Made by a program: the position numbers and the translations under genes
Assembly (NCBI RefSeq): GCF_000226115.1
Contig: NC_016457.1
Location: 1,426,001-1,490,000, forward strand
Origin: Thermothielavioides terrestris NRRL 8126
Taxonomy: Eukaryota > Ascomycota > Sordariomycetes > Sordariales > Chaetomiaceae
Reading direction: 5' to 3'
DNA: 64,000 nt
Part shown: piece after piece, positions 33,946 to 46,000 of the stretch
Numbering within the stretch: the stretch's first letter is position 1
How the letters are laid out: every line of letters begins with the position of its first letter
Notes under the pieces: model-generated
What the model saw: only the letters and a program-made list of their open reading frames with translations
What the model was told of the DNA's origin: nothing
Databases searched by the model: none

Positions 33946-35655
33946 TCAGACGGTCTTGATGGGATCCCTCCTCCGGATGCCCACGATCGCGCCCTGCGGC
34001 GGCGGCGCCGGACACGACCTCTTGACTCGCGCCTCGTCCGGGCCGGCATCCGGCCCCGCCGGCGAGATGCCCGAGCTCGCACACCCACCCGCGGGCGTGC
34101 CGACGCTGCTGCCGCTGCCGGCGCCCGCGGAGCCAAAGCTATTCGACCGCGACATCTCCGTGAGCGGCCGCTTCAGCCCGGCGGTCTGCAGCGGCGGCCG
34201 CACGGCGGTGGTGATGTCGCCGGCGGCGGGGCGGTCCTCGTCGTCGACGGCCATGTCGCCGTCGTAGGGGTCCCTGTCCAGCAGCGGGTCGTACTTCCAG
34301 CAGTCCTCGAGGCCCTCCATGAAGACGGGCGAGTGGCGCAGGGTGTGCCACGAGATGGTGTGGCGGCGCATGGCGATGTACAGCGAGTCGATGACGCCGT
34401 TGGCGTCGAGGACGGCGCAGTGGCGGCGGAGGAAGGCGTGGTCGAAGCCGCCGTTAACCTGGCGGAGGAGGTTCTCGTCGAGCGGGCGCAGCATCGGCAG
34501 GCCCAGCAGTGTCTCGGCGTCGCACAGCTTGGCCTGCAGCGGCATCCACTCCCGGCCGCGCAGGAACTGGCCGAAGGCCTTCTCGACGGCCGCGCGGAAC
34601 GACGCCGCGTCGCGGCCCTGCACCGCCACCATCCGGTGCAGGCCCCTCGACAGGCACCGCTGGTACGCGTTGGTGTTGCGCTCGAAGGGCATCGGCACAA
34701 AGGCATGCGGCAGCAGGGAGATGTGCACCGTCCACGCGCCCGTGGACGGGGCAGACGCGGGGAATCGCGTCGGTCGGGGGGAGGGGCGCTGAGGGCGATT
34801 CGGCGGAGTTAGGCGTCTGTCGTCGCGCTCGTTGCCGTCGCCAGGACCTCGGTTGCTGGGGGTGCCGGTGAAGGGGCCGCCCGCTGGCGATCGGTGCGGG
34901 TGTGAGTGCAATGCGTCGAGTAGGGCGGCCCCTGCCCCTAAAGGGCCCAAAGGGATGTTTGGGCGTGAAGTGTCGGATGTCGATCGCCTCCGCGGGCGGC
35001 CGGTGGCGGCGGCGGCGGCGGCGGCGACGGAAAGGCGCCATTCCTCCTCCTCCTCTTCTAAGGTCTCGGTCAGATTCTCGATGCGCTCCTCCAGGCTGAG
35101 GTCGGCGTCTCGGAGCTCCAGCTGGCCGGCATGCAGCCTGTCGAGCTGCTCGTCATGGTCTCTCAGTTTGTCGTAGATCTGGCGGATCTGGTCGTCCTGC
35201 TGCTGGCTCCTGCGCTCCACCTGTTCGATGGACCGCCAGCTCATGCTCACATTCCGGTACACGCCCTTGATCTGCTCACCGAACTCTTCCCTGCTCTTCT
35301 CTAAGTGGTCCTCCACCTCGTTCAGCCTGCTGACGACACCGTCCAGAATGTCATCCTGTCCCTTGGAAAGCTGCTCCTCCAGCTGGTGCAGCCGCTTCTT
35401 CAGCAGCTCCAGCTCCATCCTCTGGTCCGTCGAGCTGTCGGGCTCGGTATTGTGGTAGCATGCCAGATGACCACAATCGCAGGTGGCGCTGGGGATGTCC
35501 TTGTTGAGCGAGAAGTTGACGCATGCGCACCGCTGGCCTTTGATGCCGGGTTGCAGGAGGATGTAACGACAGTGCCCCTTGGGCATCTTGGCGTCGTCGG
35601 GTGGAGCGTTGGCCGCCACCTGCAGCGGCGACGGAGACGCCGAGGGTGCTGACAT
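33946..35655 (-). CDS. Cys/His-cluster coiled-coil protein, unknown function
   Basis: Single exon, 569 residues, start in a good context (CGCCATGT). Function not recognised. Residues 29-68 hold a compact Cys/His set: C29, C43, C45, C59, C61, H63, C66 and H68 (GHCRYILLQPG, RCACVNFSLN, TCDCGHLACYH). This looks like a small zinc-binding module. Residues ~78-210 are a long coiled coil (LELLKKRLHQLEEQL to ERIENLTETLEEEEEEW). A Pro/Arg-rich linker follows. Residues ~320-470 look folded (WTVHISLLPHAFVPMPFERN, RGLHRMVAVQGRDAASFRAA, FLRGREWMPLQAKLCDAETL). The tail is Ser/Gly/Pro-rich with basic patches (GLKRPLTEMSRS, RVKRS) that could act in nuclear import. The high GC of the coding strand leaves long antisense frames, which are shadows. 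Confidence 0.85.
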   Translation of the reverse strand: MSAPSASPSPLQVAANAPPDDAKMPKGHCRYILLQPGIKGQRCACVNFSLNKDIPSATCDCGHLACYHNTEPDSSTDQRMELELLKKRLHQLEEQLSKGQDDILDGVVSRLNEVEDHLEKSREEFGEQIKGVYRNVSMSWRSIEQVERRSQQQDDQIRQIYDKLRDHDEQLDRLHAGQLELRDADLSLEERIENLTETLEEEEEEWRLSVAAAAAAATGRPRRRSTSDTSRPNIPLGPLGAGAALLDALHSHPHRSPAGGPFTGTPSNRGPGDGNERDDRRLTPPNRPQRPSPRPTRFPASAPSTGAWTVHISLLPHAFVPMPFERNTNAYQRCLSRGLHRMVAVQGRDAASFRAAVEKAFGQFLRGREWMPLQAKLCDAETLLGLPMLRPLDENLLRQVNGGFDHAFLRRHCAVLDANGVIDSLYIAMRRHTISWHTLRHSPVFMEGLEDCWKYDPLLDRDPYDGDMAVDDEDRPAAGDITTAVRPPLQTAGLKRPLTEMSRSNSFGSAGAGSGSSVGTPAGGCASSGISPAGPDAGPDEARVKRSCPAPPPQGAIVGIRRRDPIKTV

Positions 35656-38600
35656 GGCGAGTGGAGAGGGGAGGAGCGATCCCCGCCGGCGAGCGACCAG
35701 AGTCTTGCGGCACTCCTGAGGGCCGCAGGTAGGCGGTGGAGAGAATTAGCCAGGCGGGGTAGGTGGATTCTTGAGGTGAAGACTGGGTCAACAGAGACTA
35801 GGGAGGGAGGAAGAGAGAGACAGCGGCGACCCAACGACGTCGTGCTATCGGAATTCGCCCATGGCAGTCAGAAGACAGACTGGCCGGGAGATATCCATGG
35901 AGTGCCAGTCGACCCCAGTCCTGGGACAACCAGAAGAAAAAAAAAGACCCGGACCGAGGACGAGCAGCCGGGGGAGAGGGAAGCCGGTGAAGGGAGTGAA
36001 GGTGGCCTTTGTTGGTTGAGATATGGGGTCTGGTCGCCAGAGTACCCAACAAGCGGCTCTGTCGCAGGCAGGTATGCTGTGTTACCGCCGAGTGGAGGCC
36101 GCTGGACCGGGGCACGGTTTATCAGGCGCGAATATGCGACGCGATGGCGCGATCAGGGCTCCCGAAACACGGCAAACGAAAGAGAAACAAGGGAGAGAAG
36201 CGGACGGCCGACTGATAAACGCTCACGGCAGGCGGGACGCCGCAGCGCAGCGCGGTGAGCCTGTGAAAGGCTGGCGCAGCGACAGGTCCGGCAGGGTATC
36301 TGAGACTGATACCGAGGATGCAGCTGTGCGTGTGTGGTTGCTCTTTGGATTGCTGATAGATAGGCAGGGAGGCGGTGCCGTGTTCCCAGTCGAGACGATG
36401 GGTGATAGGGCGTATTTTACTGTCCTCGGGGCGAAGAGGGATGCGTAGATAAGGCAGCCCGGGCAAGCGTTTAGGTGCAGGTGCTTTGTTGCTTGCTTTG
36501 GCGGAAAGACGGGCCCTCCCGATAACGCCCACTTGTTAGGGCAACTGTAAGTTAACGGCCAGCCAAGTCGGGTTTGCTCTTAGCTTCGCGGGCGGCGAGG
36601 GGGAAAAAACGGTCTCAGGAGCCCGTGAAAAGCCAGGAGCATGGCCGGCGAGGACGAAACCGAGATGGGGCGCAGCACGGCAAAGAGGCACAAAAAGCGA
36701 CGCGGCGCCTGCTGAGGTGGTGGACGAGGAAAAAAAGAGCCCCGAGGCAGGCGCTGTCGACGAGATAGCGGCGCTGCTAGGATGGATTTGAGTCGAAGAT
36801 AAATTGCTGGCTGGCCCCGGTTGAGGTACCGGGCCGTTCCTGCTGGGCACGCAATGGGTCCTCGCAATTAGTGAGGTACGCCGACTTCGCGGGACCAGCT
36901 TGTGTGTGGGGAGGTTCCATCATATGCGGCACTACGCCGCCCCTCCACTCCACGACTTGGAGGTCGCCCTACCTGCACCCCCCGTCGTCGCGGCGATTGC
37001 GACAAGTGACGTGACAATTGTCTTCTGCCAGCCCGGGGCTGCACCAAATGTTGTTGGACAGCCGTTCCGTGGCATCACATTTGGTACACATCATCGCACA
37101 AAATTCTTACTACACAGTGCTCGTGTCCGACAGCGGCCAGCTCGCCCGCGTGTGGAGTACGGAAACTATATGGGCGCAGCCAGCGGTTGCAGCGCATCGG
37201 GTTCGCCGCCATGATGAAGTGATGAACCGATCGGCGGTCTGGTCGAGGCCCGAGGTAGGTGGATATTCGACCGCAGTGCATACCGCAGTGCAGTGCCCAC
37301 CCGGGTAGCGCATTCCGTAGTCTGCCATGCGTAATAGTAATAGTCCTTTGCGAGCCCAAGTGGGAACGGTGCGTGCGATGGAAACGCCTTTTGCGCAAAG
37401 CGTGGGTGGGACGTGGAGATGCTGCGGGACGAGGGAGGAACAGCGGAGGACCGGAGCTTGGGGGGCAGGCTCGCCCAGTTCACCTTCGAAGCAGGCGGCC
37501 CCGTCTCTTCTGCACATGGCCGAGCTCTGGGTCTTCTGTGGACAAACAGCCCTCCCTGTCCACAGGCACAGGCCTCCATGGCGCAGACTCAATTTTTCTC
37601 TGTCCGTTCCCGACTTTCCCCAGATGCCCTGTCTGGTGGGCTCCGCTTGTTCCAAACCGGCCAGCAACTCCGCCCAACGTCAGTTTCCCCAGGAACGACA
37701 ACGGGAACTGTGGGTCATTCCTTTTTATCAGCGACTCCAGCGGGCGACACGGTCTTTGCTCGGAAGGCCCCCGTCGGCAGGGGTTGCGAAGTGGAGCTCA
37801 AGGGATGCCACATGGACAATCGACGGCCCATCTGTGGGGGTCCAGAGATAAGGATTCCTGGCCTGAGGCTGTCACTTCTTTCCCGATCCAGCACCCCCGC
37901 TGCGTCGCTCGTCCGTTCTTGGCTCCCCTCCACTTGACGAGGTACCTTTCCACAGCAGTGTATTCCGTACACTTCGACTGCACGCAGCAGCGAGCACGGA
38001 TTGCACCAACGAGGAGCCGGACATAAATCGACAGAAACGGAACACTGACGCGATGCATGGTTCCAGAAGATCCGGGAAAAATTGCCAAACGCTGATCTGA
38101 CCCGTGCTCCATTCAGAGCCCGCTTTTCCAGTCTTCTTACTGAAGTGGACTGTTAGTCTGCCACGAACCAGCGCCTCCATTCTTTGTTCTCACTTCCCAC
38201 ACTCGTGCCGGCCACGAGATATCGCGGGCGCGATACCAAGCAACGAGTCAGTTAACTAAGGTAGGCAACCATCCTTGACAGCCTGGGAATGCCGTTGAGT
38301 ACGGATACAGCTGCAAGATAAGGCGGGGACCCGGCCGTGCCCTGGGCTGCTGGGCTGCTGATGCTCATAACACAAGTGAGCTAACCCAAGATCCATCAAG
38401 AGCGTTGAGCCGTCGCACACAAATAAACGCCCCACCCGTCGCAACCAGAACACAGCCGTGCGGACGAAGGGCATCCGTTCTGGAAACCTTGGCTCGCTTG
38501 AATTGGATTGATTACTTTGTAGTTCCTGTTTCGGCAGACGTCGACGGAGCACCGCAGTCTTGCGTATCTTGTTCAACACCCACCTCGCGCGACCAAGCAA

Positions 38601-41600
38601 CCAATGCTCTCCGAGACGGATAACTTGATATCACCCGCGCACCTCACCAACCTCCTTGCGATCGGCATCGCCCCGGAACAAGACGCGAATGACTTCGCTC
38701 TCGTCGAGGTTGCATTCGCACTCCAAGTTCACCGCGCCTGGCAGCATGATAAGCAGGACCGAGAGTCTCTCGCTCACGGACAGTAGGCATAAAGGTTGGC
38801 TGCTGGTGGGCTGCCTCACGGCGGCATCCTTGTCATGCAGCAACCATTCCAGCAGGCATCCAGAATTCTGGCCTGTCAGGCCCTGCTGATCTTCGGGTAC
38901 CGCAGCAGCAGGTACCCCCCTCCCCCCCAGCACCCCCGGCGAAATCGCGATAAGGGGATCATATGGTCTCAGAGTAGCGGTGACTCGGCATGTTTCGGGT
39001 CGGCCAGCTGTCATTCCGCTGTCATTCCGGCGCAGCTGCATTTGCGAGGCCCGGGAGGCCCGTGAGGCCGATATCTGGAATCGCAAATAGGTATGCGCAC
39101 GCCTTCGGCCAAACAGATAACGTGCTGAGGGGGCCTGCGCGCAGACCGGCTCGTGATTTGCAAGGCCTGAACCCAACACCGAGTAACCGGCGCAAACGGG
39201 CCAATCGCGGCGTTATCTGGGGGCGGCGTTGCGCTGCCGAAGGCTGCGACGCGGGGCCGGGCAGGACGAGAGACCAGGATGCAACGCGCCCCGGATGGTA
39301 CCCACATCATGCTGCCAGCAGGCTACGCTTCCACAGTGCCTCCGCATGGGAGACCATGGGACGTGTACCCTGGGCGGGGCATTCCTCCCGGACAGCTCTC
39401 GTCGCTTCGGTGTGGCTTTGACTACACAGTACACAACTGCGTGAATTCAGTCATACTCAGCACCAGTGCACCGACGACATCGAGACCTAGTCCCTTGCCG
39501 TCGAACCGGGATGTCTTCCGAACTGGCCGCCTTGCTCGACGTGGCGTTTCCGTGGATCGAGATCATGCCCCTCTCAGCGAAGCGACAGCTTGGCGGACGA
39601 GTGTCACCGTCCCCGGCGGCTTTTGACTGGGAATAAAGCGCCGCAATAAACGACTACACTAATAAGAATTCAGGTTCGAGAGGGCACGGAGAAGTTCGTT
39701 ACATCCATCCCGCCGCCTCGCCTTGGCGGGCGTTGTGCTCGGAAGCTCATTAGGTAATGGACCCGGCCCCCTGTCCGTGGGGTTGCAAGAGGCAGGCAAA
39801 TCGCAGCGCGCCGTGCCGCCACATGCGCCGCTCGGTACGTACACTACTGGTGTCCAGATCCCAACGGCCTTCGAGAGCGGCTTGGTGGGACAAGAGGATG
39901 GCCAGGAAGGTGCTTTGCGTGTTGCTCCGCGGCACGCCCCGTTAGGTACGGGTGTACGGAACAGGTGGTGTACAGATGAACTAACGTTAGCGTTGGCCTT
40001 TCATACCTAGCCGCCGGAAGCGCCTGATGAGATCTTGGAAAGCACGTCAGAGAAAAAGCACGGAGGCGGGCGAGCCTGCGATGAACCTCATCGAGTCGGC
40101 AAGTTTGCCGTGCTGTGCAGGGCTTGTTGGAAAAGAAGCAACTCAACCCCCTCACCCATGGCCCGATGCGACGGGATTCCAAACCCACGTTGCCCCGATA
40201 GTTAAGAGTCATGCGTGCACGGACCAGACCAACATACCCAACTCGGTTTGAACATTCGCTGCTCGTGAAAGTCCCGATTTCTCCAGTTCATCAGTCTGAT
40301 GTGGTCATGAGGGGACAGCCGCTTGCTTGTCAGCCCTATCCCACGCCCACACCACAACTTGGCCGATTCAGCTGCCCTGCCCGGATCACGTCATGCCGGC
40401 TCAGCTCTCTCTGTGCCTGCCAAGGAAGGCGTCCGATTGGGCCCGCGGGTTTCGCTGCCTCCCTAGGCTGACTCGGCAGCTCCCGACCTTGCCGCCCGTC
40501 CACGCAGGAACGGCTGCCCAATCGATTCAGACGCGAGAGAGAGAGCTGAGCGGCCTGGGCGCCGGCTTACCCTTCCGAAAACCTGCCTGAGATCATCTTA
40601 CTGCGTAGCACAGTTTTACGTACGTTCACCGGGCTCCTCCTCCCGGAACCCCTGCCGACAAATGCGCGGCGGTGTCTTTTCTCAGTCACCGAGCCTCGTC
40701 TCGTGCCGCCAGCTGCTTCTCTAAGCGGAATGTTGTATATTTTGCATGCCGGCTTAGAGGGGCGAGCTCGGTGTCAACACAAGCAAGTGTCGAATAATCA
40801 GCACGCATCGGCCTCTTCCTCCTTGAGGGACGACTTCTGACGGGTGGCGTTGGCCAAGTCTCGGTGTCAAGGGAGGAGACCTCGACAGTCTCTTGGATTG
40901 GGTGCGTTGTTCGGCCTCGAGAGCTGTCGATAGCCGGGGATATCCCGAGTGGCCGCGCCAGTCTTATACAACCCCCCCAGACCTTCCTCTTCGGGCCGTG
41001 CTGGCATAGAGAGATAAACGTCGTCTGAACGGTAAATTGAGAGATGAGATAACAAAGCAGGCACCATTGCTTCATGTATCAACCAATTATGGTCCATTCA
41101 TGTGAAGGGCAACTCACAATGACTCACAATGCCACGGACGAATCCAAGCCAGCCGCCCGTTTTGCCATGACACCGCAGGCGCCCATCCTGTGAGATACCC
41201 AACGACTCCCAAGATCGCCTTTTGCTCTTCCCTCCTCCACTAGGTTCCAACCAACCAGCCGACCCAACGAAGGTCTTCCGTATAACTATACCTCTCATAT
41301 CATATCCCACCTTGCAAACCAACCGGGCATCACCGCACCGCTGGCTCCCAACTCTCTCAGCCCCGTCACAGCCAGCCAGCCAGCCCAACCAGCCGGGTAC
41401 ACAAGCGTGCCAGATGCCATGCCACGCCACGCCCACGCCCACACCCAGAGCGTTGTGACTCATCCCACTGCTCGTGTGAGACGTGAGATAAGGGGGTGTG
41501 ACACAGACGCGAGGCAGCACAGAGCCCGGCGTGACGGATGCTGTGCTGTACCGCCTTTTTCATTTCTTTTTGTTTTTTGTGTGGTGCGGTTGTGTTCGTG

Positions 41601-42267
41601 TCTCGTTCGCTCCATCTCCCAGAAACATGCAGCCATACCAACGACACATGGCTTAAACAGTTCCATTGGGGAATGACAAGATAGAGGGACCATGGTATGC
41701 TGGATGGGCGGATCGGTGACTACGGGCTCTCATACCCGCCGCTGCGCCGATGAAGGATGCGGTATCGTTGGGGAACAGTGATCTGTGTTGAGGGCTGGTC
41801 CTGCAATGCGGTCGTGAATCGCAGTCTGGACCGTTTACGGAATGCATAGGAAAAGGTTTCTGCTTAAATCTGGATCTGGAGTTTGGGAGCAGGGTGAGGA
41901 AGGGACTGGATCTGGCGCTAACGCCCTGGCAATGCGAAGTTCGCCGTCTGGCGTTCTTGAAGTACTTCTCGTGGTGAGAAACCTGGTTGCATGTAAACGA
42001 TGAGAAAGGGAAGGAAGGGGGGTGTCCGGCGCTTCGAAGCTTGCCCCAGCCTGTACAATCAGGCAAACAGAACAGAGAGGTGAGTTGATCTCGAAGCTTT
42101 GTTTAGCGATAGCTTCCTATGTCCCGAGTCTCGTTTGTTGAAGGTCATGCCCGAGCAACACGAGCTTTGGGACTGACTGTCTACGTGAATCCATCGATGG
42201 CCTGATTCCGGACAGCGCTCTGGGGGATGGTACTGCAAGAGCCCTCGAGACAGCCTGTAAACAACCG

Positions 42268-42348
<81 letters not shown>

Positions 42349-43024
42349 CGTCAGTGGGTGTGACGGTTGAGAGTTGAGGCAGCCTCTCAGAGGGGTTGGC
42401 CGGAGAGGGATGTGAGAGCGATGAGAGCAGCGCGCGCAACCGGACGGACGAGGACGGCGAGTAGGTTCACAAGTCGAATGACGTCGAGAACAGGCGGTTC
42501 TTGTGTGAGTTCATATCCGAGCGAGCGCTGGGACAGGCCCGTATCGATGGTCTCAAGCAACAATGAACAGGATTCCACTAGAGCGATTAGCCCTGCGCGA
42601 GAACGATGTGGGCTGAGATGTAGTTCATCCATGTAGGTAGTCCGCATCAAGCCGCGGAATGGCCTGGTTTCATCGCCTGTATGTATCGGTCGGTAGTTTA
42701 CTTACCTGTAACGAGCCCTCGGCAGCCGGCAGGGCGAAAGCACGTAACGACACTTCGGTAAAATACAAGATACTGTGATCCGCCATTGGTGGCGACCCGC
42801 GACCCGGCAGTCTGTCATGGCTCGCAGATGCCAAGATGGGACGGAAGTGGGCCCGAGAAAAAAGTTGGTTAACAAACAGGGGCCGAGTTCGAACCTCGAC
42901 CCAAAAAGCATGGTTGTCGATGGTCTAAACACTCAAAATCAGAGGCCATCCAAAAGCGACCGCTCGCCGTCGCGCTCCGGGACGACGACGCAGGCCTTGA
43001 TCCCCTGCCCCCAATTGTTTTGCC
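35656..43024. other. Gene-poor region, 7.4 kb
   Basis: No coding frame here shows recognisable protein character. Composition is ordinary and there is no RIP signature. The stretch lies between two divergently pointing genes (minus gene starting at 35655, plus gene at 43025), so it should contain both promoters. The only striking element is the 75-T run at 42270-42344. A multi-exon gene with weak homology or a non-coding transcript could be hidden here. Confidence 0.45.
42270..42344. repeat. 75-base T homopolymer
   Basis: An uninterrupted run of 75 T between ACAACCGGG and GCTGCGTCAG. It may be a poly(A) tail of an inserted minus-strand retroposed sequence, or replication slippage. I see no clear target duplication or retrotransposon body next to it. 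Its exact length is unreliable in most assemblies. Confidence 0.9.
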
Positions 43025-46000
43025 ATGTTGCAGTTGAGCAGACAGGGACGCAGCGCGCTCCGGTCTCGGTTCATCTGCACATCATGCCGCACGCTGCTGC
43101 TGGCCAGCGGGGCGCCGCCGCCCAGGTTGCTGGGCGTTGCCGCAAGGCGCTGTGCAGCGCGGCAGTACTCGACTGAGCCGCAGGAGCAGAAGCAGCAGCA
43201 GCAGCAGCAGCCGCAACAACAACAACAACAACAACAGCAGCAGCAGCAGCAACAGCACAGCGCAGAGAAGCCCGACAGCAGACGCGAGGTGACGCCCGGC
43301 GCGGGACAAGGCCCCGAAAAGAAGCCCGAGCATTTCAAGAAGGAGGCAGATAACGAGCGGGAGAAGAAGGAGACCGAGAAGGAAGCGGAGGAACATGCGG
43401 TGAAGGAGACCAGCAAACAGGCGAAGGCGAAGGCGAAGGCGAAGGAGAAGGCGAAGGCGAGGAGAAAGAAGGCGAAGTTGAGGAAGAAGGCCAGGAAGGA
43501 GGCGAGGAAGAAGGCGGATCTGGAGGCGAAAAAGGAAGCCAAGAAAGAAGTGAATAAGGTCAAGAGGGCAAAGAAAGTGGCCAAGGAGAGGGGACCCGAC
43601 TCAGAGGCGGAACAGACCCCGCCCCCCCCTGGACGTCGGCAGGTTTCTCGGAAGACTGGCGCGATTTCTCGCTCGAAGCTTCAGTTGTGGAGCGAAACGC
43701 TCAAAATACTCGGCAACATCCAGAAAGGCCAAGCCACGTCAGCTTCTACAGCCCGGGATGCCGCTGGCACCAACGCCCATGCTGCTGCCTCTGCAGCCGG
43801 CCAGAACCGAGGGTCTCACGAGGCGCAGACTACGCTTGACCGGAAGCCACCCGTCGAGACAAACGAGCTTGCAGGGGCTCTTGCTATGTTGAAACGGGTG
43901 CTGCGCCAAGAGTTGCAGGAGGATGCTCCTCATATCTCCAAGGCCAGTGCGAAACCCGCCCGCAGCAGGTTGCGCCCGGCTTTCATGCCGACGGAAGAGA
44001 AGGCCGCAGCGGTCAACTCCCCGGCAGTGGTCAACTCCCCGGCAGTGGTCAACTCCCCGGCAGTGGTCAACTCCCCGGCCGTGGTCAACTCCCCGGCAGT
44101 GGTCAACTCCCCGGCAGTGGTCAGCACCGCGACACAGGCGTCGGGCGCTGCTGAAAAGCCAACGGCCGATGACCAGCCGGTTGAGAAGGCGGATGTTGCT
44201 AAACCGGCCCGGCCTAGGCCCAGCCCATTGTCGCCGCAGCCACCGAAACTCCTCAGCGCATTGGAGCCGAGCCCCTTCCTTGGTCGCCGGAGGAAGAGAG
44301 CGGCCTTTACCGTCAGCCGGATCGATGCGCGCAAGCTCGAACTGACACCCGTCGAGAAGCCCCAACCGCCGGTATCCAGACTAGCCTACGGCCTAGACCG
44401 TGTGCTGTTCAACCCGGGCGTCTACCACCTTCAGGATCCCCGGTCCCGTGTCTTCAACTTCGACCCTTATCTCGCCCGCATCATGCCCATCAAGGAGTTC
44501 GATTTCAACGCCATCAAGCAGTACGTCACGTCCTCTAAAGACACCACCCTCATCAAGACGGCTGCCGAGCATGGCAAGAAGTACACGGGCTCGACATCGA
44601 GCATGACCTCCACTCTGTCTCATTTCCACTTCCTCCTCTCTGCCTGGCGCCGCATCAACCCCGCCATGATGTCTTTCAAGTACCCCGTCGACTCGTACAA
44701 TTTCACTCGCATCACCCGCGCCCCCGCCGCCACCTTCTTGCATTGGAAGGACGGCACCTACGCCATCGATGCCGACAAGGAGTTCGACACGGCCAATATC
44801 CTCAGCATGCTCGGAAAGTCCATGGAGAAATTCCTCACGCTCCCCAAGGAGAAGTTCGAGAAGTACCGCCGGTCAAACTCGGACCAGCTGACCGACGAGG
44901 ATCGGAACGGGCCCGAGTCGTACCATTACACCACCATGGGCGACTTCTTGATGCGGTCCCAGCTCGATGCTTACGATCCCCGCCTACCGGGCACCGGCAT
45001 GTTCGACCTCAAGACCCGCGCCGTCATCTCGATCCGTATGGATGCGCGCGATTACCACAAGGGCCTGGGCTACGAGATCCGCAAGCGCTTTGGCCCCTGG
45101 GAGTCGTTCGAGCGCGAGTATTTCGACATGATCCGCTCTGCCTTCCTCAAGTACTCGCTGCAGGTCCGCATGGGTCGCATGGACGGCATCTTCGTTGCCT
45201 TTCACAACACGGAGCGCATTTTCGGCTTCCAGTACATCCCCCTAGAGGAGATGGACGTCTCGCTGCACGGCCAAGCTAACCTGACTCTCGGCGATCGGGA
45301 ATTCAAGCTCAGCGTGCACCTTCTCAACAAGGTTCTGGACAAAGTAACAGCCAAGTTCCCAGGGAGATCGCTGCGCCTGCACTTCGAAACGCGAGGCGCC
45401 AACGGCGGCACTCCGTTTATGTACATCTTCGCCAAGCCCGTCACTCCGCCCGAAATTGAGAAGGTTCAGGGAGCCGCGCGGGCGACCATCGAGGAGTTCG
45501 AGCGCCGCATCTTGGGTCTCGCCCGCCAAGAAGAGCCCCCACCGGAGGAGGCCGAGGACGATGGAGAGGAGGCCATGGACGAGCTTGATGCCGAGGATTT
45601 CGACGAGGCAGAGGATTACGAAGCGGCCAGCTCCGGTACCTGGGAAGATGTGATGAACAAGGTCGAGGATGAACTAGAGGATGAGGAGCACGGCGTGACT
45701 TTCGTCCGCGACGCCATCGAGGACGCCCTGCAAGAGAGCGGCCTGCTTCGGGGGACAGCGCCTGACGACATCCCGCGCTATGTCGACGCTTTCCTCGATG
45801 CCCTGACCAAAGACAAGGGCCGCCCTACCGTCCCGGGAGGCCCAGAATCGGCGGAGACAGCCCGGGACCAACTCACCGAGCTGGTTGAGTCGAAGCCACC
45901 GGTCGAGCCAGCCGAGGACGGGTCCGAACCCGACGGTACGGAGACCAGTGCTCCCACGGCCGCAAGTGAGCACGAGGGTTCCGGCCATGAAACTCGAGAC

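Noticed and set aside
33922..34812. Plus-strand frame of 296 residues within the 569-residue gene
   Set aside because: Antisense shadow with biased composition and no recognisable motif.
37259..38026. Plus-strand frame of 255 residues
   Set aside because: Mixed composition with no domain, no good start context and other long frames overlapping it on both strands; likely chance.
42885..42915. GAGTTCGAACCTC, resembling a tRNA T-arm
   Set aside because: No acceptor stem, anticodon arm or A-box could be fitted around it on either strand.
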